The notes beneath the pieces are model-generated. The model saw nothing but the letters and a program-made list of their open reading frames with translations. It had not been told where the DNA came from and did not search any database. Positions 18,789 through 31,311 of a stretch of 64,000 nucleotides of DNA are shown piece after piece; within the stretch, counting starts at the first letter, position 1, and every line of letters starts with the position of its first letter. Location: contig CAVXNX010000016.1 in assembly GCA_963763215.1 (NCBI GenBank), positions 124,001 through 188,000 on the forward strand. The letters are read 5' to 3'. This stretch comes from DASQZK01 sp963763215. GTDB lineage: Bacteria > Bacteroidota > Bacteroidia > Bacteroidales > GCA-2748055. The translations under genes were made by a program, and so were the position numbers.

Positions 18789-21508
18789 ACGAAGGTCCAC
18801 AGTGCTGTTTGCGCTCATTTCCGATAAAATAGCTTTCATATCCTGCAGTTCCTTTCCGTAACCGGCCCAGTTATTTTGTTTCAGATAATCAAGGGCTTTA
18901 TTATAATGGTCAAGCGCCTCCCGGGCTTTCGCCGACAGAGAACTCTTCACGATATTTTCTATGTTCTTCACCTGCCGGACAGTTCGTGGTATCCTGCAGC
19001 CCCGAAGGATTAAAAATCGCCTGAAGAGATTCTTCGAGTGTTCTTCTCATTTCAATTTTTTCTTTATAAGCCACTATAACCCTTTTCAATTCCGGTATCT
19101 GGCCTTGTTCCGACTGCAGATAAACAGGCTCCACATAAATAAACGAATTTTGTATGGGGATCACCAGCTGATTGCCTTTAATAACCTGAGAACCTTTCTG
19201 ACTCCAAAGGGTAAGTTCAGACGATATATCAGGTTTTTGGTTAATTCTGGCTTCAATTTGCATCGGCCGTATATCAGTTTATCTTTTGGAAGGGTATAAA
19301 CAATCAAATCTCCGTAATTTGGTGCGTCACAGCGGGCACACATCCATGCAATCATATTGTCTTTGCCGAAGGTGTAAGTGGCAGCATCAGAATGAATTCT
19401 TCTTTTTGTTCTGGGCAACCGCATAATAATGTAATAAGGGAAAATGTTTGCTGAGCATCATTATTTCGTTTGGAACCTGCCCAATAGTCTTCCTGATTAT
19501 AAAACACCTGGGGATCAGTCATGTGATAAGTGTTGTACATTTCAATCTGAATATTAAATAAATCTGTAGGATATCGAATATGTTCTTTCAGAAAATCAGG
19601 CATTTCATCAAAAGGCTTGAAAAGTTTCGGGTAGATTTTTTGAAATGTTTGGATCATAGGATCTTTGGGGTTGATAACATAGTAGTTAACAGCTCCATCG
19701 TAGGCATTTATGACTACTTTAACAGAATTATTTATGTAATTGACTCCTCCTCCGATCGCATTGTGTGGCAGGCTCGGAATAAGGAAACATATTACTGACG
19801 GTGTAAGCATCATGAATCCAATATAGGTTTCCATCTTTTCCTACTACCGAATAAGGCTGACTGTCAAAAGACAGAAAAGGAGCAAGTATCTGGTCGCGTT
19901 GTAATATTCCTGTAGAACATGATACGGCTTTGATCGGTAAGGGAACCTGTAAGAAGAATTTTTATGTCGGACAATTTCCATGCATATACTAATCGTCTAA
20001 AAAGAGAGGATATTTGTACACCTCCTTTTCCCTCATAGCTGGTATAAACATTATCGTCTCCTTTAGGATAATCAAATTCTTTGGTATTTGTATTGACCAG
20101 CAGATATTGATTTGTTTCTTCCCCATAATAAATAGCCATTTGTTTGAGATTCAAAGACACAGTAGAAACAGGAGGGATATCTTTTACAATCAGGTTGGGC
20201 ATCCCATTTGGGGTAATCTCATTAACCGGGTTCATTACAATTCCATATCCATGGGTGTATATCAGATGCTCATTTACCCAGGTTTGTGCCCGTTCAGGTA
20301 TTTCAGAAACAGGCAATTCCCTGGCCCCGATAGCAACTTCAGTATATTTATCAAAATGGTACCTGTCTATCTGTACACTGTTAAAATCATAATACAATCT
20401 TATTTCCTGAAGTTGTTTATAGGTTTGTATTAATGGCCTGCGGTCCCATAAACGAATGTTTTCAATCGTATGTTGGTTTTCCTGGATATCATTATAGGTA
20501 ATCCTTTCGTCAGCAGGATATGTTTCAGTCTTAATATTATTTAACCCGAAAGCTTCCCTTGTAAAATCGATATTGTTCTTAATATAGGGCGATTCCATTT
20601 GCAATTCATTAGGTTTAACTCTATATTGTTCAATAATATCAGGATAGATCAACACAAACCCAACCCATACTGCAATCCATGTTCCAATAGCATAAAAAAC
20701 AATCTTTGCTTTTTTAAAGAAGGGAAAAAAAATAAAAGAAGGGTGATGATCAATGAGTTAAACGGAATGGTCCAATAAGCAGGGATCTGTGCGTGTAAGT
20801 CCATGTATGAGGCCCATAAGTAGCTCCATGTGAGGAATATAAAATATTATATAGTTTAAGAAAATAGATCGCCGAAATGCCAAGCGCAAAGAATCCGGAT
20901 AGGATGAGCAAATGTCTTCTTACTGTCTGGGAACAGACTGTTATTGCCGGTCTAAAATGGCATTATCAAGATAATATGAAAAGAAACAGCAATAAAAGTG
21001 AGACCCACCATAAAAAGTACCAGCGCCGAAACTGGTAAACAGGAAGTTTAAAAACATAAAACCCGGCATCTTTACCAAAAATCGGTTCCTGTAAACCAAA
21101 AGAAGAAGAATGGATGAATTGTAGGAAATTGTTCCATTGTTTGACAGCATAAGTGCCCATAAGATGCCAAGAAACAAAATCAGTGCAGCCCACAGCCAAA
21201 AAACCGCTTTCCCCTTGTAAATCTCTAAAATAAGTGGCCGCGGATCATCGGCCGGAAAAAGCGCAGTCCCCTGGTTAAAGCGCCTCTCTTCCGGGCGATG
21301 CGGATGTGGAGACTAGAAACAGGACAAAAACCAGAAAGAACAAGGTAAAAGCCACAGCTTTGGTCACAATCATGGTATTGAATACCGGGCCATAATGCAT
21401 GTTGTTAAACCAGAGCCAATCGCCATAGTATTTTAAGAACAGGTTTAATAAGTAGAAAGCGGCTAAAATGGCGACAATGATGATGATTATCCTTTTTGTT
21501 TTTTCCAT
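18789..21508 (-). pseudogene. UPF0182 family membrane protein, multiply frameshifted
   Basis: Large integral membrane proteins of unknown function (COG1615 type, about 900 residues). Pieces of the family occur in order in alternating frames: an N-terminal helix (MEKTKRIIIIIVAILAAFYL), FYVFKLPVYQF, then a long soluble block at 20655-19864 with RAQTWVNEHLIYTHGYGIVM and IYYGEETNQYLLVNT, then MIAWMCARCDAPNYGDLIVY, then YGR/MQIEARINQKPDISSELTLW, IPIQNSFIYVEPVYLQSEQG and finally LDYLKQNNWAGYGKELQDMK. At least seven shifts occur in 2.7 kb. The total span equals a full-length gene, so nothing large is missing. Confidence 0.85.
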
Positions 21509-21872
21509 TGATGTTCAGGTTTAAATAATAATGAAACCCTCCTGATGGCTGACCGCAGATGTGATATAATAATAATCAATCATATACTGATCGGTTTTGC
21601 CATAAAAAATCAAAATGATCATGGATTGAAAATTAATATATAAACACCTGTCGAGGTGAAAGTACACATTATTTTATAATCAGCCCCGGAATAAACGGAC
21701 TTAAAAAAGAATGACCGGTCATCTGGAAAGATAAAATCCATATCCAACGTAAAACACATTAGAAGAACCTTCCCAGCAGATGATCCTGTGGCCATTGCAT
21801 CTTCATGGGGTCTTCACCCTGAAGCGAAGACTTTCATCCTTGAGTGGTAACATGTCTTCCCGTAATGGAACA
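21509..21872. other. Gene-free stretch between UPF0182 and GH30
   Basis: About 360 bases of AT-rich sequence upstream of the UPF0182 start and downstream of GH30. No gene or fold is supported. Confidence 0.5.
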
Positions 21873-24335
21873 TCACTGAACGGAAATCTTGCTTTGTTCA
21901 CCGCCCGGTGAAACCACGACGATCAGGTAGCTGCCTTTGGGCACCCTTCCCGTTTCCATCTGTCCATGGTCGGTGAAAGCCGGGATCTCTCCTGTTTCCA
22001 GCAGCCTTCCTTCCACCGTAAAGATCATGATCTTCCGGGAATGGTCCGCAGCCGGCAGCCGGTAATGCAACTTTCCGTTTGCATACCAGGTATTCAGGGA
22101 AACCCGGTGATCCGGCGGCACCGAATTCTCCTGGTTGATGATGCGGATGATCATTTCATCGTAGATATCCGGATTGGCTTCCGCTGCGGCCCGAACCGTC
22201 GTTGTTCCGTTATCACTCCCGGTGGCGGTGATTAACCCGTTCCCGTCAACCCTGGCCAGGTCTTCCCCCCCGGTCACCGACCAGATCACTTCAGGTGAGG
22301 AAGCATTTTCCGGCATGACAGTGGCTTCAAGTTGCACCGACCCCATCAGCTCGTCGATAACCGTATCGGTTGCCGTGATGAGGATGCCTGTCACAGCCAC
22401 CTGGTTGGTGAGCTTTATCGTGATCTCTTTGTATACACCGGAACCGTCCGTAGCCGACGCCCTGACAATGACATCCCCATCACCGTTCCCTCCGGCACGG
22501 AGCCAGCCCTCCTGGTCAATCGTGGCGATATCGCCGCCATTGACGATTTCCCAGTGCACCGCCTTGTTGAACGCGTTTTCCGGGAGGACGGCAAACGAAA
22601 TCTGAACGCTGTCCCCGGGAATATCGATCAGGGTACGGGAAGCGGTGAGTGTTATCGAGCTGGCCAACACCTGGTTGATCACGGCGATAAGGGTATCGGC
22701 ATAGGTTCCTGAGCCGTCGGTTGCCGTGGCTCTCACGGTAACCTCTCCGTCGGCGGTGCCTTTGGCAAACAGGATACCGTCCTGGGTTATCCCGGCCACC
22801 TGGCTGTTTTCCACGATCTGCCAGAACAGGGCCCTGTCGGTTGCCCCGGCCGGAAAGATCTCCGCCAGGATCCTGACACTGTCAAGACGGGTCGTGATGG
22901 CCGGGTTCGCGGGGTGAAGGGCCAGGGAGTCGATCAGGGTGCCGCTGCCGGACGCCGGGGACAAACGCATCGAAACCGTGGCGATGGATTTGGGAGGAAG
23001 GCTCACCAGGGCATCTTTCTCATCACCCATAAATTGACAGTTCGACGTGGCCGAGGTTATATAAACCTTTGCTGAATCGAGGGAATATCCGGCAATCAGG
23101 GGTTTGAAAATGAGATCTTCATCCGTCGACCTGTTGATGACGACCATGGTCGCCGAATCTTCACCCGGGCTGATGAAGGCCGACACTGCCGTATTCTGCC
23201 CGGAGGTCGAAGTGTCGATACGTTTCCAGCCCGGGTGGATGAACGCCGAATAGTGCTTGAACGCATAGAATTCTTTCGTCCGGGTGAAGCCGTAAGGATT
23301 CGTCCATCGTGAACGATCCCAGGGGAACTGGAGACTGATCAGTCCTCCTCCGTCCCATGCCAGGTCCCAGTATAGATAAGCCGTGACATTTTCCACGGCC
23401 AGAGACATATAGAGCATGCCGGCAACCGACCACCAGTCGCCCCGCGAATATTCCGACTGGAAATGCGGGATCTCCGGGTGATAGTCACCAACCTTTTTAA
23501 ATTCGTGCTGGCATACGGGTTGTTTTCATCCACACCGTGATAAAGGTGGTGGGCGATGACCGTGATTCGCGACAGATCCATCATATTGCCGTAGTTTTCC
23601 ACAGCATTATAGCCGATCCCGATGGTTTCCGGGCCGATGATCGCCGGGACCACGGTCCGGGTCTGAACGGTATCGTATACACGGCATCAGTGCTTTGTCA
23701 TAACCGGCAATGGTATCCATGAAATTGACTGTCGCGGTGGGATTCAGCCGGCAGGACTCGTAGGAGGCGGTCCAGTCCGGCTCGTTCTGGATACTGATGT
23801 AATCGGGAAAAATACCCCGGTCGTTATAGGCATCGAGTGAAGCGTTCCACCAATGGGCGAAACCGGCATAGTCGAATTCCACGTTCCCGCCGGTAACGGT
23901 ATATTTCAGTGTTCCCCCATTGCTCCTGCTGTTGTTGTTTTTCAGATACGCCGGCGGTCCCCATGATGTCGACAGCAGGGCGATGGGTTTCCCGCGCACG
24001 GTTTTGGCAGCCTGCACGAATTCGGCCACCCGGTCGATCATCCCGGGATCATAGTCGTGGGCATTCCTGACGCGTAAAATGTCAAGCCCCAGTTCACCGA
24101 AAAGAGCCTGATATATCAAACTTTTAGATGGATGCGCCGTGACCCAGCCCTCATAATACGCCAGGCTTCCGCCAAAACCCGTGATGGTCTGGTAGGACGA
24201 AGCCGGGTTAGCCGTGATGGTATCAAAGGCCTGGGCGTGTAGCGGCTTGTCGAGGGAAAGGAACGAAATCAAAACCAGAGTCAATGTTCTGATATTCAAG
24301 ACACAGAATTTCCGGTACGGTATCTTCTTGTCCAT
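21873..24335 (-). pseudogene. GH30 xylanase/glucanase-like enzyme with three Ig-like repeats and T9SS tail (frameshifted)
   Basis: Secreted family-30 glycosidase. From MDKKIPYRKF (24335) a signal peptide ends LHAQ, then the catalytic barrel: YQTITGFGGSLAYYEGW, LGLDILRVRN, the acid/base in YISIQNEPDW, and in other frames GPETIGIGYNAVENYG and the nucleophile in HFQSEYSRGDWW. ESCRLNPT after the acid/base resembles glucuronoxylanase-type members. After the barrel come three bacterial Ig-like (BIG2) repeats, each ending near A.DGSG.Y....I.VINQ, and a type A T9SS sorting domain (KIMIFTVEGRLLETG, GSYLIVVV). Frame changes lie near 23650 and 23490; the latter is one missing A in a run. Secretion through T9SS is inferred from the tail. 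Confidence 0.85.
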
Positions 24336-24534
24336 CGGTTGCGTTAGTCGTCGTTTTATCCCAGGCACGCCTGGAAGAGCAGTTTGTGAAGGCAATATAA
24401 TAAAATATCCGGGAATTCATCCTTCCCGGGGGTAAATCCGGCTGGTGTTAAAGGAGGGTCCGGAAGGTGGGATGGCTTTGCCTTAAGGGGTCCAAACCTC
24501 TGCATCCGGAAGATCATCCGCCGGTCCTGCCTTT

Positions 24535-25333
24535 TCAGAGGTATTTGGAGACGATATCCCTCCGGCTGAACGGAGCCGACAGAAACCGTTTCGTCACCTT
24601 CCAGCGGGTCAGCCAGGCGATCCTGGCCCCGTTCTCCGTATTTTCGATCATCCGGTCGACCAGCCAGGGGGCCACGGTTTCAGGCTCCTCGGCCAGGATA
24701 TTGTAAATTCTGGCCATCTCCTTTTGCCGTCCGGGATCTTTCTTCAGGGGATCGATCAGCATGTCGGTCATGACCATGCCGGGACTGATGGCGCCGATGG
24801 TCACGGGACCGCCCTTCACTTCCCGGGCGAACGCATCGGTAAAGTATCTGACGGCTCTTTTCGTCGTCCCGTAGAGGATCAGCCCGGGGACCGTCCGGCC
24901 GTCGCTGCCCAGCCCTTCCATGTTATAGATGGCACCCTGCCCCTGTTCGTTCATCCGGTTATAAGCCAGATGTGTCGCCAGCATCATCCCGGTCAGGTTG
25001 GTGTCGATAACCCGCCTGACTTCACTGACCGGCAGGTCGGCGAATGAAGCCCTGGTGTTTGTCATCCCGGCATTGTTCACCCAGATACCGATTTTACCGA
25101 ACGTTTTTGTCGCTTTCTCCCACAGGTTTTCGAGCTCATCCTCACGGCTCACGTCGCATTTCAGGCACAGGTATTTTTCATCCGAAAATCTGCCCATCAA
25201 GGCTTTGCGTGAATTTTCGACCGAACTTTCGGTACTCCCGCAATACGTGACTTTCCATCCCCTGATGCAGGAACGACCTCACCATGACTGCGCCGATACC
25301 CCGGGTACCGCCGGTAATGACCACTGTTTTCAT
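24535..25333 (-). pseudogene. Short-chain dehydrogenase/reductase (single frameshift)
   Basis: NAD(P)-dependent oxidoreductase of the classical SDR type. The N-terminus MKTVVITGGTRGIGAVMVRS (from 25333) holds the TGGxxxGxG cofactor loop. The frame breaks near 25255 at CAGGGGATGG; dropping one G restores GWKVTYCGSTESSVENSRKA and joins the long downstream frame with DVSRE, VNNAG, the catalytic tyrosine and lysine in YGTTKRA, and ISPGMVMTDM. The N-A-G loop and YxxxK spacing are normal. Substrate unknown. The break sits in a four-G run. Confidence 0.85.
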
Positions 25334-25584
25334 CCTTTATTCCGTATTGGTTCACATGAGAAGAAGGAAAAGTTAAATGTAGAAAATTCCTGTTTAATGG
25401 GCCGCATTTTCCGGCACCGTTTTGCTCATGTCCATTCACTTTTCATACCGCGGCAGGCCACCCGGAGTTGTCGCCATGTTTTCGGTGACCGGCCCTGAAG
25501 GAGACACGGCGAACCGGAACAGGAATTTGCCGGTCATCGTCAGATTTAATATCTTCACTCTGTTTTTCCATAAAATACCCTATC

Positions 25585-27445
25585 ATGAATGCCGTAAAAA
25601 AATCCATGATCGTCCTGGCCGCCCTGCTTTGCCTGACTGCCAGGGCCCAGAAGTGGCAACCTGTGGCCGGTAAAATGATGACCCGCTGGTCAGCCTCGGT
25701 TACCCCCGAAAATGTCTGGCAGGAGTACCCCCGGCCACAGCTCCGGAGGGAATCCTGGCTGAATCTCAACGGATTGTGGGACTATGCTGTTCTTGACATG
25801 CGTGCGAAAGAGCCGGTGAAATACCAGGGAAAGATCCTCGTTCCGTTTTGTATTGAGTCGTCGCTTTCAGGTGTGGGGAAATCCTTTTCGCCCGGTGAAC
25901 GATTATGGTACAGGCGCGCTTTCACCATCCCGGCCGGCTGGTCATCGAAAAAGATATTGCTTCATTTTGAGGCTGTCGACTGGAAAACACAGGTATGGGT
26001 CAACGGCAGTCTGGCGGGTTCGCACCAGGGATGTTACGATGCGTTCTCGTTCGACATCACCCCGTATGTGAAGCCGGGAAAGAAGCAGGACATCGTGGTC
26101 GCCGTTGAAGATCCGACCAGTACCGGGAGTCAGCCGAGAGGAAAACAACTCCTCGATCCATCCGGCATCTGGTATACCCCGGTCAGTGGGATCTGGCAGA
26201 CCGTCTGGCTGGAAGCTGTTCCGAAAGGAAACCTACATCGAGGATATCCGCATCACCACCGATCCGGGGCGTTCGTCGGTATCGGTCCTGCCCTTTCTGC
26301 ATCAGCCACACCTGAACACCTTCAGGGTCCTGGCAACGATCAGCGCCGGAGGTAAAACCATGGTGACCGATACCCTTTCCCCGGAGAAGGTATCGGAGAT
26401 CCGCTTTCATCATCCGGAGCTCTGGTCGCCCGACCACCCCTTCCTTTACGATCTCAACCTGCAGCTCGTCGATGCATCGGGAAAAGTGACCGATGAAGTC
26501 AGGAGCTACTTCGGGATGCGAAAGATCAGCCTTGGTGAAGCGGACGGCCATGTGGTCCTCATGCTGAACGACCGGCCCCTGTTCCAGTACGGGCCGCTCG
26601 ACCAGGGATGGTGGCCCGACGGACTTTACACGCCGCCGACCGATGAGGCGATGAAACACGACCTGGAAATGACGAAGGCCATGGGTTTCAATATGATCCG
26701 CAAACATGTAAAGGTCGAGAACCGGCGGTGGTATTACTGGTGTGATAAAATGGGCATCCTCGTCTGGCAGGATATGCCGTCGGGAATGGTCGTGATGGAT
26801 ACGGAGAACCATGAAAGACCGCTGGAAGTGGAGCGGGTGCGCCCGGGGGGCGAAGATCTGCACCGACTGCCCGGCGAAACCACGGCGTTTGAATCCGAAC
26901 TGAAACGGATGATCCTGCAACACCGTAACTCCCCGTCCATTGTCGTCTGGGTCCCGTTCAATGAAGGATGGGGGCAATATGCCACCTGCCGGATCACGGA
27001 GATGATCAAATCCATCGATCCGACCCGCCTGGTTGATCCCGCCAGCGGCTGGGCCCTTCATCCCTGCGGCGATATTTACGATATCCATACCTACGGCGTG
27101 AAGGTCGATGTTCCGCCCGTATGCATCGACCGGGCCTCGGTTATCGGCGAATACGGAGGGATCGGCTTCCCGGTGGAAGGTCATCTCTATAATCCCGGGA
27201 TGCGAAACTGGGGATACCAGACCTACCCGTCGCCGGCGGAACTGTTGCAACATTACAGGGAGAAATTCGACCAGATCGTGGAAATGAAAAAAACCATGGG
27301 GCTCTCCGCTGCCATTTACACCCAGACCACCGACGTTGAAGGGGAGATAAACGGCCTGATGACTTATGACCGCGCCGTGGTGAAGATGCCGGCCGACACA
27401 CTTCGCCAAATGCATTCGGTATTGTACGGTACCGGTGAAAAATGA
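25585..27445 (+). pseudogene. GH2 family glycoside hydrolase (single frameshift)
   Basis: Exported beta-galactosidase/glucuronidase-type enzyme. After a signal peptide (VLAALLCLTARAQ) comes the sugar-binding jelly roll (SWLNLNGLWDYAV, GERLWYRRAF, HFEAVDWKTQVWVNG, DPSGIWYTPVSGIWQTVWLE). Near 26231 one extra G (CCGAAAGGAAACC) breaks the frame; removing it gives VPKETYIEDIRIT and continuity. The barrel then shows NMIRKHVKVENRRWYYWCDK, the acid/base in WVPFNEGWGQ and the nucleophile in VIGEYGG. It probably acts with GH30, PL8 and the Sus pair in glycan use; actual substrate is not deducible. Confidence 0.88.
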
Positions 27446-27919
27446 CCCGGGAAGGAAGGTCCTCCGGCCGTAAGCCGGATACCTTTCCCCGGGAGGTATC
27501 CAGCCCGTTACTTGAGCGGATTCCTGTCGCTCACGGCACACTGTCTGCCGGGAATGCCGGATCGCTGTCACCTGTTATGCCGCGACATGCTACCGCACAG
27601 GCGCCGGCATATCGCAAATCCCGTGCGCTCCCCCCCTGAAATCATCCCGCGTTTTCAACACCCCTGAAATCAACAGGGACAACCCGGACGATCACGTTGA
27701 TGAAATCCCTTTTCCTTCCAGGTGCCCATTCATATTTGACGAACGCATCAATTTCTTCCACGAACTTCATATTTTCATCAAAATAATGCCCATTTTAACA
27801 AATAACCGTTTAAAAAAAGAAACCCGGTCGTTTTTTGTGACGTTGGAATAAAGGAGTCAACACCTGGATTAAGGAAGAAAAGCCACGGAAACATTCGTCA
27901 TTGATTAAAGCTTTGCGCC
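27446..27919. other. Gene-free stretch upstream of the PKD protein
   Basis: About 470 bases, with a plus-strand frame to 27639 that has no family signal. The promoter of the downstream gene is presumably here, but no clear -33/-7 pair is visible to me. Confidence 0.4.
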
Positions 27920-30836
27920 GTGAAGAAGAGTCTGATTTTCATGATATTCGGGATTACGATGTTGACATCTTACCTGTCTGCACAGGATTGCAGTATCATT
28001 GCCAAGGCGAATGACATCACTCCTGATCGTTTATGTTCACCCGTAACGGTCGACTGGGCGGTTTCGATCCGTGGGGTGAATGACGGCGGCAAACCGGTGC
28101 AGATCATGTACGACTGGGATGACGGCACGGTGGAAGTTTTCGATGCCATCAGCATCGATCCGTCACCGGCAGTGCGGGAATGGGGATACACTGCCTCGCA
28201 TGTTTACACTTCCAACGGCACGGTTTGCAATTACCATCCTGTCGCCACGCTGATTGTCGCCGGACAGGTCTGTACCTCATCTTCGCAGGAACAGATCGTC
28301 ACCGTTTGGGATACGGATGACAAGAACGGCGGCAAGCTGAGCATCAATCCCGATGTTTACCCGATATGTGAAGGGAATGCCGCCGATGTCAGGTTCCAGG
28401 ATGTCACGCTCTTCAACTGCGTTCCTCCTCAGGAAAACGATGTGCCCAATGTCGGAACCCGATGGATCCAGTGGGTCTATGGCACCGACATCACCATGAC
28501 GGGGACGCCGGTGACCATCAACGGGAATCCCAGGGCCTTTCCTTACTACGGGCCCATCAATGTTCTTCCCGGCCCGGTCACCGGATCGGGAATTTTCAGT
28601 GATGTCATGAACGTGGCCAACGACAAACTGGTTGGCCAGTATTTCCAGGTGACCCTCCGATACTGGAATTACTGCAATCCTTACGATGATCCGCTCATCC
28701 CGGGCCCACCGGCCGACCCCGTGAACGGTGATAATGCCCCGGTGACCACCACGGCGATCATCCTGATCGTGCCCTATCCGGATGCAACCATCAAACCGCA
28801 GAATCCCGTTTGTCTGACCGACACCGGGATATTCCTGTCAGCGGTCACCAAGGGCGGGAGATGGAGCGGAGCCGGGATCGTCGATTCGGTCAGTGGACAT
28901 TTCGACCCCGCCATGGCGGGTCCGGGCAATCACATCATCCGGTATGATCTCACCGACGGGAATTTATGCAGTAACTGGGATACCGCAGTGGTCAGGGTCA
29001 TGCCGGCACCCGACGCCACCATTATGCCGGCCGGGCCCTTGTGCAACGATCATGATGCGATCAATCTGAGTTCCGCTGCCTCTTCAGGCGTTTGGAACGG
29101 GACGGGCATCACCGACAGTATAACAGGACGATTCGACCCTTCTGTGGCGGGCGGTGGCATGCACCGCATCACTTTTGCCTCTGCTCCCGATATTCATGGC
29201 TGCAGGGGAAAAGACACCCTGGATATCAGGATCGACACCCCTCCCACTGCACGGTTCCTGACCAACGACACGTCGTGGTGCCAGACCGGCAATGACCAGA
29301 GTACGGCGATGATCGCCATCGACGGCACCAACGACCTCGATTACGACCTGGTTTGGAGTGTGAACGGCACCCCCGCCAACCATTTCCCACATCAGCAACG
29401 ATACCTTAGATGTAACCCTCCCCAATAACCCTGGTTTGAACGAGTACTCCCTGCTGAAGATCATGAGAATTTCGATCAGAATTCCTGTTCCAGTGATCTG
29501 GCCGACGTCCTCAGAATCCGGATCAACAAGGCTCCCGCACCCCGACCTGACCCTGGATCCCGACGGGGTATGCAGTCCCGTAGCCACCAGCATGAGCGCA
29601 GGGATCGCTGCCGGTTATACCTGTACCTGGAATTTCGGCGACGGCACCTCGTACAACACCGATTCATCCTTTATGGCCCATACCTTTTACAATACCGGCA
29701 CGCGCGACACGGTCTACCGTGTGAGTCTGCGGGTCTCCTCCCCCAACGGGTGTTCAGCAAACGACAGCTCAGAAATCGTGGTTTACCCCAATCCACGGGC
29801 CGACTTCTTTGTATCGCCCGTCATCCAGAACTACCCGGCCGATACGGTCATCCTGGCCAATTTTTCGAGCGACGGAAACTGGAACTACCTCTGGACCTTT
29901 GGCGATGGGAATTCTTCCCCGGCGAAACAACCCGGCTCGCATGTCTATCAAAAGTATGGCGATTATGCCGTCACCCTGACGACGTTCAGTGCGCATTGTG
30001 CCGACAGCATCTCGCGGACCATCCGCATCCTGCCTCCTCCTCCCGTGGCCGGGTTCAAACCCGACACGGCGGGATGCAGTCCCCTGACCGTGACGTTTAA
30101 CAACGAAAGTCTTTATGGCGAAACGTTCGTCTGGGACTTTGACGACGGATCGTACTCAAATGAAAAGGATCCCGTGCATACGTTTTATACCAGCCGCGAT
30201 TACGAGGTGAAGCTCCTGGTGTCGGGGATCAGGGGCAGCTCGGAAGCGAAACACACCATCCGGGTGTATCCGTTCCCGCGGGCCGGTTTCAACGCCTATC
30301 CCGATTCGGCTACCCGCCAGGACCAGGTCTTCAAGTTCATCAACACCTCGGAAAAAGCGGCCGAATATCAGTGGGACCTGGGTGACGGATCTTTGTCGTA
30401 CCAGGAAAGCCCCTCGCATGTGTATGGCAGGGAAGGATATTTCGACGTCTCGCTCATCGTCTGGAGTGCCCACGGATGCCCCGACACCCTGATGCGTCCA
30501 GGCTACATCAGGATCGTCGCCGGTGAAGGGGAAATACACTTTCCTAACGTCTTCAAATGGAACGGCTCGGGTCCCACTGGTGGGTACTGGACTCCGGGAA
30601 CACTGGACAACACCGTTTTCCATCCGTTTTTTGAAAATGTCGAAGATTACACGTTGCTGATCTATGACCGGTGGGGCGAACTGCTGTATACCTCCGACGA
30701 CGTTTTCAAAGGGTGGGACGGTTACATTATGAACGGCGCACGGGCGACGCAGGGCGTTTATGTTTACAAGGCCCTGGTCAGATATGTGGACGGGACCCAG
30801 GAAGTCAAGGTGGGTGATGTGACCTTCCTCCATTAG
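27920..30836 (+). pseudogene. PKD-repeat surface protein with type B T9SS (gliding-motility) C-terminal domain, frameshifted
   Basis: Starts at GTG (MKKSLIFMIFGITML, signal peptide). Segment one (27920-29428) is rich in Ig/PKD-like beta repeats, including two copies of a P.D.TI.P..PLC......L......G.WSG.GI.DS..G.FDP pattern. Two or three small indels between about 29385 and 29540 separate it from segment two, where PKD signatures are plain (CTWNFGDGTSYNT, YLWTFGDGNSSPAKQPGSHV, FVWDFDDGSYSN, YQWDLGDGSLSYQESPSHVY). The C-terminus (FPNVFKWNG, LIYDRWGELLYTS, WDGYIMNG, GVYVYKALVRYVDG) is the gliding-motility-associated/T9SS type B sorting domain. Probably a secreted surface adhesin or structural protein. 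Confidence 0.85.
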
Positions 30837-30891
30837 TTTGGAGAAAAGACGGCATTGAACCGGTTACTGGTGGCAATTCAGAAGTGAGCCA

Positions 30892-31311
30892 TTAAAAATG
30901 CCTCGTCACGAGATCGGGATGATGACCCTCCACAATGATCGTTTCGATATAATTCCGCGGAATGGGCTTAACCAGAAAGTCCCTGACACTGTTGAAGCTG
31001 AGGGCCCGTTCCCTGTCCTTGTTCAGGATGGAACTGGTGATGACGATGAATTCGGTGTTGCATGCCGGAAAACGGCTTTCAAACTCGTGAATGAATTCAA
31101 ATCCGTTCAACTCAGGCATATGGAGGTCGAGCAGGATGTACCGGGGAAATTTCCGGGGTGAATTTTTATCCAGCTCACACAGGTCATCCAGCGCTTTGAG
31201 GGCATTGTCCTCGATGGTGACATACGATTCATAAGGGGTCATGCCGATGATGATCTTGTAAAGATCGTTGGCAAAACTATCATCATCGATGATGTAGATA
31301 TAATGCTTCAT
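30892..31311 (-). CDS. CheY-like response regulator
   Basis: A 139-residue single receiver domain without an output domain. Acidic pocket D9-D11 (IIDDDSF), phosphoacceptor D62 in YILLDLHMPELNGFEF, switch T92 in VITSS and lysine K115 in FLVKPIP are all present. It starts within the stop of the histidine-kinase gene (4-base overlap), so kinase and regulator are translationally coupled and almost surely partners. As the last gene of the kai operon it would be the output, through protein contact rather than DNA binding. Confidence 0.9.
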   Translation of the reverse strand: MKHYIYIIDDDSFANDLYKIIIGMTPYESYVTIEDNALKALDDLCELDKNSPRKFPRYILLDLHMPELNGFEFIHEFESRFPACNTEFIVITSSILNKDRERALSFNSVRDFLVKPIPRNYIETIIVEGHHPDLVTRHF